DNA from: Phaeosaccion multiseriatum
Lineage: Eukaryota > Ochrophyta, other classes
Reading direction: 5' to 3'
Assembly (NCBI GenBank): GCA_965112735.1
Contig: OZ218952.1
Coordinates: 5,580,001 to 5,644,000 of the forward strand
Length of the DNA stretch: 64,000 nt
Part shown: positions 10,385 through 22,840 of the stretch, piece after piece
How the letters are laid out: the number at the start of each line of letters is the position of its first letter
Numbering within the stretch: position 1 is the first letter of the stretch
Notes under the pieces: model-generated
What the model was told of the DNA's origin: nothing
The model's database searches: none
The model's input: the letters and a program-made list of their open reading frames with translations, nothing else
Made by a program: the position numbers and the translations under genes

Positions 10385-11700
10385 TCATATGTGTCAATCA
10401 TGGACACAGGATGATAGATACAGAGAGAAGGTGTCGCAGAACCCACAGTCAGTCCAGCCTGGCACGCGGCCTTGCCTTTGTCAAGCCTTGTCATGGTCCG
10501 AAACGACCACGTGCAGCTCCAGGAAAGAGGGTACCCCTCGAATATCTTCCCACTGAGTCCACCAGTCCCCCGGGGCGGGTGGGTGGGAGAAGATTCACCG
10601 CGTTAGCTGCTTTCAGGGCAGCGACTCCTATCCTCACTTCCACTCCACCCCACCACACCACAGTCCTCTTATGCCACACCCTCAAGTTTCTAACCCCCGC
10701 CCTCCCTTGCCAGTCCGTGAAAAATCGTTTTCCCACCGGGGTACGAAAACTCTCCTTTCACGGACTTCCCGGTCGGATACCTCCCCCCCACACTCACAAA
10801 TGCCCACACAATAGTATTACAATTAGGTAAAAGGGGGTACTTGCCAGTCGGAAGAGGACGAGTCTTTGCGCACCCGGCACCGCCCCTATGACGGTGCCGC
10901 GCACACTCCAACTCAACTGGATTTCCAGTCCCTCAACTCGTCCCTCCGGCTCGCCTCTCCCCCCCCTCACCTTTCCCTCCCCACCCCACTACTCCATCAT
11001 ACTCCGCATCCCCAGTCTTTGTCTGCCCCAGGGCAGCTCAGCACCACTCCCAATGGGCCTCCTCCTCTTTCTCCTTCTTATCTTATCACACATTTCAAGC
11101 ACACCCTTTCACTTTTTTCCACCCTCCTGTTTGCTTTCCCTCTGTCTCTTGCTTTTCTACATATCCGCCAATCGCCGCTGGGCTTCCAAGCAAACTTGTT
11201 CGACCTCACGCAGTTGTGTTTTCAGCATTCCCTCGTCTTCTGGGTGGATCTGTATCCATCGGCGCTCAAAGTCCGCGTATCGAAAAGGTCGATTGTCGTT
11301 CTCAACGTACGCGGTTCCATTCTCCATAAAGCTGTAGCGCTTCTTATCTGGAAGCCCCCCATCTTCTCCCCTGTTGTAGTTGAGCCGATGATAGTTGGCA
11401 CAGTCCAAGGGCTCAACAAGAGTGCGGTAGTTATTGGCCCTAGTCAACCAAGTGGTGGCCTGTCGAGGTGCGTCTGTCCAGGGAAGGCGGGTCAGCATCC
11501 ACCCTCTCTCTTCGTCCAAAGGCGGGTTTCCCTTGAGAGCCCCTTCCCAAAATGCAGCCAATTCTCGGCGTGCCTCCTCAGCCTCGGTCTTCCTCTGGTC
11601 ATTTTCCCCGAGGCGATACACATGAACGCACCACGGCACCTCCGAGCCCTCTTCTGTCAAGGGGGACGCCTCCAAGGACTCCTTAATGGACCCTAGTCTG
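10385..11700. repeat. Segmental duplication, right copy
   Basis: Direct counterpart of 780-1,900. From about 11,031 to 11,700 the two copies are nearly identical, extending some 120 bases past the stop codon of the EP-like gene into the shared 3' flank. The part from about 10,470 to 11,030 is largely unique to this copy and carries no gene I can support. Confidence 0.8.
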
Positions 11701-11855
11701 GCCATACATTTTTGAGTTGCCTTGTAGTTCTTCGTCAGATCCTCGGAGAATTCTCTCTTGTCCTTGCCGATGGTGTACACGAAGGTAGATACAGCAATCA
11801 CCAGCCCCGCCACGCTCAGCGTCAACTCTATGCTTTGCTTTGTAATTTTCTTCAT
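11157..11855 (-). CDS. Membrane-anchored EP-domain-like protein, right copy
   Basis: Single-exon gene of 232 residues. A predicted membrane span (residues about 10-28, IELTLSVAGLVIAVSTFVY) follows a short basic N-terminus and leads into a helical linker. The conserved block has the same order as the left copy: LAAFWEGAL, TTWLTRANNYRTLVEPLDCANYHR (only the last 16 residues are diagnostic), KKRYSFMENGTAYVENDNR, RPFRYADFERRW, and a C-terminal helix. The NYRxLVEPLDxANYxR signature followed by R-x-x-RY-x-x-x-x-RW is, to my knowledge, characteristic of the EP domain of plant EDS1/PAD4/SAG101, where it helps form a nucleotide-binding heterodimer groove. No alpha/beta-hydrolase domain is attached. 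The upstream bases are CAAACAAACAAAC-rich, consistent with a short 5' leader. Function unknown. Confidence 0.7.
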   Translation of the reverse strand: MKKITKQSIELTLSVAGLVIAVSTFVYTIGKDKREFSEDLTKNYKATQKCMARLGSIKESLEASPLTEEGSEVPWCVHVYRLGENDQRKTEAEEARRELAAFWEGALKGNPPLDEERGWMLTRLPWTDAPRQATTWLTRANNYRTLVEPLDCANYHRLNYNRGEDGGLPDKKRYSFMENGTAYVENDNRPFRYADFERRWIQIHPEDEGMLKTQLREVEQVCLEAQRRLADM

Positions 11856-12117
11856 TTTTCTCCTTCCTTTTTTGTTTGTTTGTTTGTTTGTATCTGTGAT
11901 TTCGGGATGAGCAACGGCGCAACCTCCCTTACGTAAGCTTCACGGTTATTGTTTTCACCGTCTAGAGTTCTCCTTGTTGTACAAGACCAGACAGCCGGCT
12001 AAGCAGCGAGGCTTTCTTCCGACCATTCGACTTGCTATGACCCTCTGAGGACTCTGCGCCGAGTTTGCTGCTCGGAGCCGGCTTTGCGAGGTCCAAACAA
12101 GACAGTTTGGGCTGACT
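11856..12117. promoter_or_regulatory. Divergent intergenic region, EP-like gene / TRRAP gene
   Basis: The 262 bases between the minus-strand EP-like gene and the plus-strand TRRAP start must hold both upstream regions. On the minus strand a (CAAA)n run sits just before the EP-like ATG. I see no clear TATA box. The TRRAP ATG at 12,118 is the first in-frame Met after an in-frame TGA at 12,046-12,048. Confidence 0.5.
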
Positions 12118-15100
12118 ATGAACTTCGAGGTGGCCAAGGAAAAGCTCTTGTCACCCAACTTGACGGAGGCGCTCCAGGTGGGTGATAGGGGTTTGGTGCA
12201 CAGCCAGGTGGTGAGGGTGCTCCTGCAAAGGGTGCGCTCTCTTGCCGGTGGCGGTTCTTGGAGTGAAGAGAGCAAAAAGCATGGGAGGGGGGGGGGGGGC
12301 TAATCACAGGCCAACCGCTGGAAGTGTATCTAGTCTTTGACACTGCTCATTTGCCGCCACTCCACCGCATATTCCGCCTACCTCTCGCGACGCCACTACT
12401 GCTGTCTCTCCAGCGACTCACTCTCACTCTCTTCATCCACCCTTGGCCCCTGCTGCTGCTGCAATCCCTGGTAGGTCGCCACTGATCTTCGGGAGCGCAT
12501 CGAGATTGTGCACACAAATGTGTTTGGCAACTTCCTCAAGCACCTCCTACCGGCGTTTACGTAAGTGCGCAGGCCATTGCACCCGCCATTACAGCCCCCC
12601 TCTGGATGGCCCCTCTCACCCTCTGACTTGACGCCTCCTTGCAAACCTCTCGACCCCCTCCGTCGCCGCTCTGCTGTGCCGTACCACCGCGCCGGACTCT
12701 CCTCCTCGTCCTCGTGATCTATTCTCCCTCCTCTTCCTCTCCTCCATCACCCTCCTGATCCATCCCTCCACCTCCATCTCTACCCTCCTCATCCTCCTCT
12801 CTCCCCCCCCTATCTGCCCTGCTGCGCCCTCCCCCAAAAGGGAGCTGCTGCGCACACGTCTAGCGCCTCAGCAGCACTCCGACAACGAGACGCACCGCTT
12901 CAGGCACACCATCTTGGAGATATTGCACCGCCTGCCCAACAATGACCTGCTCAAGCCCTACAATAGGGACCTGCTGCTGCTCGTCATGGACGTGCTCAGG
13001 TAGAGTAAAAGCAAAAGTCGAATCAAGCACAAAGGGGTGGAGCACAGAGGGGTGGAGCACCACGACAGAGGGGGGGTGGCGCCGGGCTTGATCCAAGAAC
13101 GCAAGGCATATGGGGATAGGGCAAGACCTGCTGACCAAACCCCTTCCCCGGCCCGGGCCAACATGCCGACTGACCGTACTACGCATCATGGCGGTCTTCA
13201 CGGCTCTCTCTCGAATGTGCAATGTGCTGTGAATGACCTTGTCCCTTCTCCTTCCCCTCCCGCCTCGGCCCCGTATGCAGGAATGACAACGAGGAGAATG
13301 CCCTGACCTGCCTGCGCATCGTGTTCGACCTGCACAAGAACTACAGGCCCTCGCTGGAGGGGGAGGTGCAGCCCTTCCTAGACGTGAGCAAGCAAGCACG
13401 AGAGCCCCCTCTACCCTTCTTGTTCTGTTGTCTCGTCTCTGCCGCCTGCAAACACGCTCGCTCTCATCGTCCCCAACCTCTCTCCCCCTCCCTCCCCTCC
13501 CCGTGCGTACCACAGGTGGTGCGTCAAGTGTACTCCAACCTCAGCGCCTCTGTGCAGGACATCTTCAGCAAGGAGGGCATCGCCAACGCCACCAATGCGG
13601 CGGAGGCGGCCCGCCACAGAGCGAACGCAGCCTCGGCAGCGGCAGCGGCGGCAGCAGCCAATGCAGCGAATGCAGCCAATGCAGCGGCGGCAAACGCGAC
13701 CAACGCAGCTGCAGCAGCAGCAGCGGCTCCTGCTCCTGCCCCTGCGCCGGCGACCTCTGCTGAGGCCCCTACTACTCCGCAGAATGGGGCTGCCCCAATG
13801 GCGTCTGCTACCGCCCCTCCTGCTCCTGCCCCTGCTTCCGTCGGTGCCGAACCGATGACCACCGGCGCCTCCACGGCAGTCGCTGTCGCCCCGCCTGTAG
13901 CAGGAGGAGGAGGAGCTCCACCACCGGCACAGGCACAGCCCCCTTTGGCAGCACCACTAGGAGGGGCGGTCGCTGGTCAGCCCCAGGCAGGAGCGGCAGT
14001 AGCACCAGTGGCACCGGTGGTAGCAGCCCCTCCCGTGCAGCCGCCGGGCACTGGCACTGTGACCGGCACTGTGCTGCTCAAGAGCCTCATGTCCTTCCGG
14101 GTGCTGACAGAGTGCCCGCTCATCGTCATGCTGTTGTTCCAACTGTACCCCAAGTACATCAATCAGAACATACCCAACCTCATCCCCCTCATGATACAGG
14201 TGGGCAGAGGCTGATTGGACGGTCTGTGCCTGATATGACTGACAGACTGACTGACTGACTGACTCAATGATTGACTGACACCAGATACTGACCGACAGAT
14301 TGGTGGCGACCACGCTTCCTCTGCTTGCTTAAGTGTGCTATCCGCAGTGTGACACCATCGTTTCCCCCCCTTCCGTTCCTGGCCACCGTTCACCAGATGG
14401 CAATGAGTGGCATTATCGCGTTCTGTGCACAAACTCCTCCTGACCCGCTCGCTCCTGTCTTTCTCTGTATATATATATGTACGTTGTGTATCTCTCCCCC
14501 CCCCCCTCTCTCTATCTCCATCTCTCGTCTCTCTATCCACCTGCAGACGCTGAGCCTGGCCCCTCCTCTGGGTCCGCCGCCGGCAGTGCTGCACACGCGT
14601 TTCCGAGAGCTCGTGGCGTGCCAGGTCAAGACTCTCTCCTTCCTCACGTACCTGCTCAGGGGCTTTGCGGAGCACATGCGACCCTACGAAAAGGCCATCA
14701 GGTGCGTGTGTGTGTGTGTGGTGTGTGCGCGCGCGTGTCTGTGGACAGGTGGAATGAAAGTGTCTCTGTGTACCCTCACCATCTCTTTCATCTCTCTCAC
14801 TCGATCCGCCCTCTCTCCCTCTCCGCATACCCGACCAACAGCAATAGCGTGGTGGGACTGATGCGTAACTGCCCGCCGGACGCGCCCTCCACACGCAAGG
14901 AGCTGCTCGTGGCCACCCGGCACATCCTCGCCACTGACTTCAGAAAAGGTGCGCACTGCCTGCCCAGATGCCTGCCTCTGCCCATACGCCTGCCTTCTTG
15001 TGCTTGCTTAGGGCTAGGGTCGTCTGAGGTCAGCCTCTCCTGCCAGCCTCTAGTGCGTGCGTGTGTATCCGCCCTTCCCCCGTCAGTGTTGTGCCCTATC

Positions 15101-15622
15101 GGAGCATCAGAGAGCTTGCAGGGGTGAAGCGACGCGCCGTTGTATAGGAGGGCATGGATGTGCGGCTTCTGTCTTTCCCTTCCCCTTCCGCTATCATCCT
15201 CCGACCCTTCCTGACGGGCCCATGTACACCATCCACGCTTTCTGCTCGGCTCCTGCTGCTACCCGTGTGCCCTTCTCCTCCTCCTCCTCCTCCACCACCA
15301 CCACCACCACCACCACCACCACCACCACCACCACCACCTCGTCCTCCCCCTCCTCCTCCTCCCTCCTCCTCCCCCAAACCCCCTTCTCCTCCCCTTTTGC
15401 GTGTATGGTTAGGCTTCTTCACGGAGGTGGACACCCTGATGCAGGAGGGCATGCTCGTAGGCACAGGGCAGCAGGGGCAGGATGTGCTCCGTCCCTTGGC
15501 CTTCTCCACACTCGCTGACCTCGTGCACCACGTGCGGGCCTCTCTCACACTGGAGCAGGTTTCCGAGGTGGTGCGTGTGTTCTCCAAGAACATTCACGAC
15601 CCCTCACTGCCCATCTCCATTC

Positions 15623-15657
<35 letters not shown>

Positions 15658-17575
15658 TGTGTGTGTGCTTGTGTGTGTATGTGTCGGCGTGTGTGGTGTG
15701 TATTTATGTGCGTGTGTGGTGTGTATGTGTGCGTATGTGTGCCAACCACGATTCCAAAGACCTTAAATTTCTTCGGCTCTTGCTGGCTTTGCAGTAAGCG
15801 TGTACATTCTAAACATAGTCATCACTTTGTTGGTCTTGCTACCCTTCTTGCGACCTCCTCCCCCCCCCCACCCACCCCTGCAGATCACGAGTGTGCGCTT
15901 GCTGCTTAACCTCGTGGACTTCATCTTCCACAACAAGGACGAAGACGGCTCCAGGGGCAAGCTGCTCCTGCAGCGCATTCTCAAGGCACTCGTGTACAAG
16001 TTCGGCACCCTCAGACATGTGAGTGAGGAGGAGGGGAAGGGCTCTGGGGAGAAAGGCAGACAGAGACGGCGACAGAGGTGGAGAGAGAAAGGGAGAGAGG
16101 GACAAAGTACAACACAGGCCTTATCACACAGAGAAAGAGAGAGAGGAGGGATGGTATGTTTTGTATCTGTGTCACTCGCAGCGATCGACCTCCCCTCTCT
16201 GCTGACACTGATAGCGACAATGAACACCCCCCCCCATCCACTGCCATCCACTGCCATGCCCGCTGCGTAGCACATCCCGCGCGTACTCGAGGCGGAGAAG
16301 TTCCGTGAGCTTGACCACGCCCTACTGGAGAGGGGCGCCACCGCACAGCTATCCTTCGCCATGCAGCAGAGGAGGAGGATGATAGTCGACGGGCAGAGGA
16401 CAGGCGGAGGAGGAGGAGGAGGAGGAGGAGGATCCGGGGGGGGCAGCGACAGCACCGGCGGGCAGGCCGGCGCGGCTCCCTCTCCCGGGGGGGCAGGGGC
16501 AGCCCCGGGGGGGACGTCGTCGTCATCGTCTTCTTCGTCCTCGTCATCCACAACGCCCGAGTACATGGCAGAGGGGCCTGCTGCTGCGGTGCTGCTCATG
16601 CCGAGAGAGCTCGGACCTGTCGACCTTCGAGCCAAGGGCATGCCGAGGAAGAGTGCGTTGGGTGGGCCTCCGGATGTGGTGGACACGCCCAAAGACGTCA
16701 AGAGCCTTGTCAAGACGATGATTCTCGGGCTCAAGACAGTCATTTGGTGCTGCGGGAACTACAGGAGGAAGCAGCATCAGCAGGCGCACGCACTAAAGCT
16801 GCAACAGCAGCAGCAGCAGCTGGCACTCCAACAGCAGCAGCAACAGCAGCAGGGTCAGGTGCCACCACCGCCGATCCAGCTCCAGCAGCCGACGCCATCG
16901 ATTATGACGGGGGAGGAGAGGGATATGGTGGCAAAGTTCTTCAAGTGGGGCTTGACGGGCTGTCTGTGTATCTTCACGCAGGCGGAGGGGGCCACGCCGG
17001 CCGATTGGAAGGACGTGCTGGACCACTTTGCGGGTGCGTGCGTGTCTCGGATGATTGGGTTTGATTAGTGCATGCAGAGAGAGAAGGGAGAAGGGGGGGG
17101 GGAGGGATACGGGGGACGGGGAGAGAGAGGGAGTGGACAAGGAGGGAGGAGGAGGGAGAAGAGAGCGAAGGAGAAAGAGAGAGAGAAGGCCGAGGGAGGA
17201 GAGCAACAACGTGTGACCTCCATCTTGGTGGAGTGTGGCCTTGGGGGTTGCTGTGAGCACATAGCACCGTACCTTCACACACGGAAGGAGAGAGAGAGAG
17301 AGAGAGAGAGAGAAAACTTTGCACCCCACTCACTCGCCCGCCCCGTTCCGTTTACCGCCGCCCCCCCTCTCACTCACGGCTACTTTCCTGTTACAGGAGC
17401 CTTCACCGTGCTGGAGCCCTACAACTTGCGCACCACGGCCGGACGGCACATTCCGCAGCTCTTTGCCTGTGTGCTCTCCGACCCTGCCCTCCTGTCTGTC
17501 CCGCAGCACCTCCTGGCCAACAGCAACGCAAGCTGCGCCTTTGCTGATATGCTTCTCTCCTTCCTGGTGCAGCAG

Positions 17576-17609
<34 letters not shown>

Positions 17610-20600
17610 AAGCATCTCCCTCTTCTCTCGTCTCTGTCTGCGCCTGTTGAATAGCTGTGACACACGGGTTAGCAAATGAACTTGCCGCAGCTTGAGGATC
17701 AATGACCTACTTTATTGACTGACTCAGTGATGTCACACACCCCTCCCTCTCTCCCTTGCAGATGGACGACGTCGCTGGCTACGAGAGCAAGAGAGTGGGA
17801 CGCGCAGCCCGCGCAGCCCGTGGCGCTACCTCCTCCTCCGCCTCCACATCAACGGGGGGCGGGCAGAGGAGGGCGAGGAAGAGGCGGCGGCAAGCGAGTA
17901 AGCAGAGCTCCGCCGGGGTTGGGGACGGGGAGGGTGATGGAGCAGAGGAGTCCTCTGACTCTGACTCTGACGATGGGCAGAGAGATGTTTTGCTGACGGG
18001 GCCACGGCTGCGACCGAGTAGAGAACTTTGGGACAGTCACATCAAGACTCGCGCAAGGGACAAGAGGCACCTAGAGCGGGCTGGAGCAGCTGCGGCAGGA
18101 GAGGAGGCAGCAGCAACCACCACCAAGAGAAAGGGAGAGGGCGGGGCGGAGAAGAAGGATGATGATGATGACCCTGACCACGATCAGAGCTCAGTAGCGG
18201 CCCTGCTGGGCAGGGAGGACGAGGACGAGGAGGCGGAGAGGAAGAGAGAGGCAAAGGCCACCCTCCGCGCATCGGTGCTGCTCAGGCTCTTCAAAGTGGT
18301 GTTCGGCAGGTGTGTGCATATATGGGTGTGGCGGACTGTGTGCGCTGCTACCGGAGCTCTCTGTCTCTCCTCTCTCTCTCTACAGGTGGTGATGTTCACC
18401 GCATACTCTTCTCCCCCCCCCCTTCTCTCCCTCATCCCCTCTCCCTCTCTCCCTCCCTTTCCCAAGTGTCACTCTCTTCGCAGAGAACGAGGCCATCCTC
18501 CGTCCACACCTGCAGACAATCATTCGCTCCTGCCTCAGATACACCACCAGGTCAGGAGGGTCAGGACCAAGGTCGGGGTGCGGAGGGGCAGGGTCAGGGA
18601 GGGGGTCAGGGTCAGGGTGAAGTGCAGGGGTTGGGTGGTGAGGGAAGGAGGCTGGATGGTCCTGCGGTGAGGCGCCTTGGTGGGTTGAGAGAGTTGTTGG
18701 TTTCCAGCTCCGGGTGGAGGGCAAGAGAGAGAGAGAGAGAGAGTTCTTTATTGCAGCTCTCGTCCTGTCTGCCTTACGTGGTCTCTGAATGAGGTTAAGC
18801 CCCCCCCCCCTTCTCACGCCCCTCTCCCCTCCCCTTGAATTGCGCAGGGTGAGTAAGCCCACCAACTACTACCTCCTGCTGAGGGCGCTGTTCCGCAGCA
18901 TCTCGGGGGGCAAGTTTGAGCAGGTACAGTAAATCAGTCGTGCACACGGGATGGTGGAGGCAAAAGCTGTCTTCTTTGGTTTGTTTGAAACGAGCATATG
19001 CATCATTCGTGTTTGCTTGTTGAGGCCGAGGCGCTGGATTCCGCCTGCCTTCCTTGCGCCCCCCCCCCCCCACTCTCTCTCCCTCCATCTCCCCATGTCA
19101 TTCGCCTTCTCACCACCTCACCCCCTCCTCGTCCTCCCTCCTCCTCCTGCTCTCTCTCCCTCTCCTTCTCCCTCCCTCTCTCCCTCGCCCTCGCCCCTCT
19201 CCCTATCTCTCGCTCTGTCGCCCTTTCTCTTGGGGCGCAAACGCAAACCCAATCGCAAACCGAACGTCAACCACAACGCCCAACCCCACACATTCTCACC
19301 CGCAGAGCTATAAGGAGATGCTTCCCCTGCTGCCCCTCCTCCTCACCGAGCTAAGCAAGCTGCACGACCGCAGCCCCGAGCCCGCTGTGCAGAACATCCT
19401 CGTGGAGCTGTGCCTCACCGTGCCTGCTCGATTGGCCTCGCTCTTGCCCCACCTGCCCCTCATGATGCGGCTCATGGTGCATGCGCTAAGGAGTCGGGGT
19501 GGAGATTTGGACGGACTGGCGCTGAGGACGCTCGAGTTTTGGGTGGACAATCTCAACCCGGAGTACCTGTACAAGGTGTGTATGTGTGTAGTAGTAGTAT
19601 GTCAATGGGTGGGTCTAGTATGTCAGTGATTTATGTCAATGGGTGGATGTGTGGATGTGTGGCGGTTGGGGTGTGAGTGTTGGTGATACAGGGGTGTGGT
19701 GTGTGTGTGGTGGGTTGGGGGTGGGGCCTCCACAAGTTTACCTCCATCTGACGCAAGACCCCTCCCCTGCGCCCCACCCATGCGCCTCTACTTCTGCCTC
19801 TGCCCATATGCCTGCCCATACGCCTGCCCATATGCCTGCCCATATGCCCCCCCCTAGGTTATGTCCCACGACAGCACCGTGCTGGCGGACATCATGAGCG
19901 CGCTCTGCGACAACCTCCGCCCCGCACCCTTCCCCTACGGCACCATCGCTCTGCGGCTGCTCGGAAAGCTCGGGGGCAGGAACAGGTACCGCGTTGCTCT
20001 GTATCACCAACTGCTTCTGCTCCACGCCCATATTCCTCTCCTCTGCTCTTGTTTGGTACTCGGGGTATTGTCCTTCTTCTGTACGTACGCTTCCTGTTGA
20101 CGCTGTCTCCTCCTTCCCTCCTCTCCCTCCCCCCCTGCCTGCCTGCCTCCCTCTCGCATTGGCAGGTGCTTCATCAAGGAGCAGCGGCCCATCCCCCGCA
20201 AGGAGTTCGGCGGTTGGCAGACGGTGGACTCCTTCCAGGTAGAGATGAAGTGGTGGTACAAGCGGCAGCAGCAGCAAGACCAAGGCCAAGCCAACAGGCT
20301 GGCAGCCCCTGCCCTTGCCTCTTCCCCGGGCTCTACTCCAGCTCCTACTCCTGCCCCAGCTGGAGCCGTGGCCGGAGCCGGAGACGCGACCGCTGATGGC
20401 TCGGGTGTGGGGGCGATGGATGTGGACAATGGGGGGGTAGCAGGGGCAACACCAACAGCAGGTGGTGATACAGCAGCAGCAGTGGGTGATACAGCGGCAG
20501 CAGCAACGGCGGCGGCGGCCGAGGAGGCTCTCTTCTCCTTCACGCTGCCCCTCGACGGTACCGTGGAGAACGTTTGCGTGCTACTGGACCGCATCATGTC

Positions 20601-22455
20601 GGCACCCGTGGAGGGCGGGGCAGGCGTACGGAGGCAGCAGGGGTCCTCTTCCTCTTCCTCCTCTTCCTCCTCCTCCTCCTCTTCTGCCGCAAGTGGGGGT
20701 GCTTCGTCTTCCTCGCCCCCTTCTTCCTCTTCCTCCCGCACCGGACCCATGCTCACCACAGGGGAGATCAGCACCGTGGCAGGCAGCGCTGCCCCTCCGG
20801 TGCTGCCTCCCATCCCCTGCACACAGGGGGTACTCAAGGCCTCTGTCAAGCGTCACAAGCGCCTGGCCTTTGACTTTTTGTGCGCGGTGCTGAGTGACAT
20901 GGTGGCTCTCCATGCCTCACCGCTGGCGCCGGAGGACATTCGAACCGCCACGAGGCAGATGGAGCTCGACGCCGGCGGGCAAGAGGTGAGCCACAGGAAG
21001 GAAGGAAGGAAGGAAGGAAGGAGTACGGGCAAGGCAATGTAAGGGGGTAGAGTATTGGTTAAGAGAAGATTGGAGGGCACACACAGAGAGAGGCCCACAG
21101 AGGCCCACAGAGGCCCACGCTGACTTTCGTCTCTCCCGCGCTCTCTTCTTTTTGGGGGCCCGCGGCTCGTGTTTTTTCTTTCCTTTTTTGCTGTTACCCA
21201 ACCAAACCCTCCCTCTCTCCCTCTCTCCCTCCCTCCCTCCCTTTCTCTTTCCCTCTCTTCCTTCCTTCCTTCCTCATCCCACCTCGCACAGTGGCTCGAA
21301 GCGAAGCAAGGAGAGTCTCAGGCCCTCCCAGGCGTGGTGCGCTTCCAAAACCAATTTGCGTACAAGCGCCGTATGAACACCCGCCTGCTGCAGTCCCTCC
21401 TCGTCATGGGCGTCGACAAGGAACTAGGGGGAGAGGCACGCCAGCTCATGCGCGGTCTGGTGCTTCATGTTGTGAGGCTGACCACTCCCCTCCCTCCTTC
21501 TCAGCAGCAGCAGAAGCAGCAGCAGGGAGGGGGAGGGGAAGGGGCGATGGAGGTGGACAGCAGCCCTGCCCCAGGAAGTGGTGGTGATGGTGATGATGGA
21601 GATGGAGATGTCAAGATGGGGGGGCAGCAGGAGCAGTCGCAGGAGGAGGAGGAGGAGGGCAGGCAGTGGCTCCCTCCGGGGTTCGCAGACTTGAGCGTAC
21701 CACCACGCAGAAGGGCCAGGAGCAGCAGCGGTGGTGGCAGTAGCAGCAGCAGCAGTAAGTCAAGCAGCAAGCAGAGCCACGCCTTCAACACCGCTGCCAC
21801 GTGTGACTTCTCGCCCCTGCCTGCCACAGAGGCCCATCTGCACGGACTCAAATGTGTGACTCCGGCAGAGCTCACAGATGCCGTAGTGGAGGGATTGTGT
21901 GATCCGAGGGCGGCGGTGCAGAAGTCCTGCCTGGAGATGGTGGCCTTTATTGTACGCAGTTCGGCGGTGTGGGATGAGCCGCTGCTGGAGGAGCAGAAGG
22001 AGGAGGGTGAGGAGGACAAGGATGGCAAAGGTGGGGGTGGGGTTGCGACTGCCAAGGTCAAGGTGGAGAAGGAAAAGGAAAAGGAGAGAGAGGAGGAGGA
22101 GGAGGGGGAGGAGGAGAAAGAGAGTGGACCTGTGGCAAGTTCCATGTCCTCTGTGGCGGCGGCGGCGGCAGCAGCGGCAGCAGCGGCTGGCGGGCCCTCT
22201 CCCTCCGCCAGGAAGGAGGAGGAGAAGGAGGAGGAGGAGGTGGAGAAGACGAGGACGAGGGACCGCCTGCCATGGCACGGTGTCGTGTTGGTGCACAGTC
22301 TCGTCGCCAGCCTGTGTCGGTCGTGCTACGAGCAGCAGTGGCGGCGTAAGCTGCTTGCGTGCCGAGGCATGACGGTGTTGTGTCGCTTGCTGGACGCTAG
22401 GGCGGTGAGGGCCTTTGAACTGCCTCTCATGGCGGCCCTTCTCTTTGTGGTCAAG
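12118..22455 (+). other. TRRAP: TRRAP exons 1-18: N-terminal HEAT solenoid
   Basis: Exons: 12118-12177, 12475-12560, 12841-12999, 13281-13383, 13516-14199, 14547-14701, 14842-14948, 15413-15624, 15884-16018, 16271-17033, 17397-17575, 17762-18309, 18467-18550, 18848-18923, 19306-19575, 19858-19985, 20166-20985, 21292-22455. Landmarks shared with [15 protein letters not shown] (exon 8), [11 protein letters not shown] (exon 9), [15 protein letters not shown] (exon 10), [19 protein letters not shown] across exons 12-13, [15 protein letters not shown] (exon 14), [13 protein letters not shown] (exon 16). Low-complexity insertions: Ala-rich in exon 5, Gly/Ser/Gln in exon 10, acidic and basic in exon 12, Ala then Ser in exon 17, acidic plus poly-Ala in exon 18. 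Confidence 0.9.
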
Positions 22456-22676
22456 GTGAGTGATGACAGGAAATACGTGGGAGGAGAGTGGAGGGGGGTG
22501 GGTAGGGGAGGGGAGTGGTCTATCCATTGTTTCCTTCCCGCCCCCTCCCAACCCTCAAAGCCAAAAGACCAAGGCCTGACTCTGACTCGCCCCCCCCCCC
22601 CCCCACGCGTGCGCGCTTTTTTTCTGTGTGTGTGTGTGTCTCTGTCTCTGTCACTCTGTCGTTCTCTCTCTCTCTA

Positions 22677-22707
<31 letters not shown>

Positions 22708-22808
22708 CTCTGTCACTCTCTGTGTGTGTGTCTCTCTCTCTCTGTGTGTGTGTCTCTCTCTCTGTGTGTGTGTGTCTCTCTCTGTCACTCTCTGTCACTC
22801 TCTGTCGT

Positions 22809-22840
<32 letters not shown>

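Noticed and set aside
780-11700. Pair of transposable elements
   Set aside because: No terminal inverted repeats, target-site duplications, transposase or reverse-transcriptase coding were seen at the block ends.
18380-18466. An exon beginning after the CTCTACAG at about 18,385
   Set aside because: In the phase set by the preceding TRRAP exon it hits a stop at once; the acceptor CCCAAG before 18,467 restores the family sequence [10 protein letters not shown].
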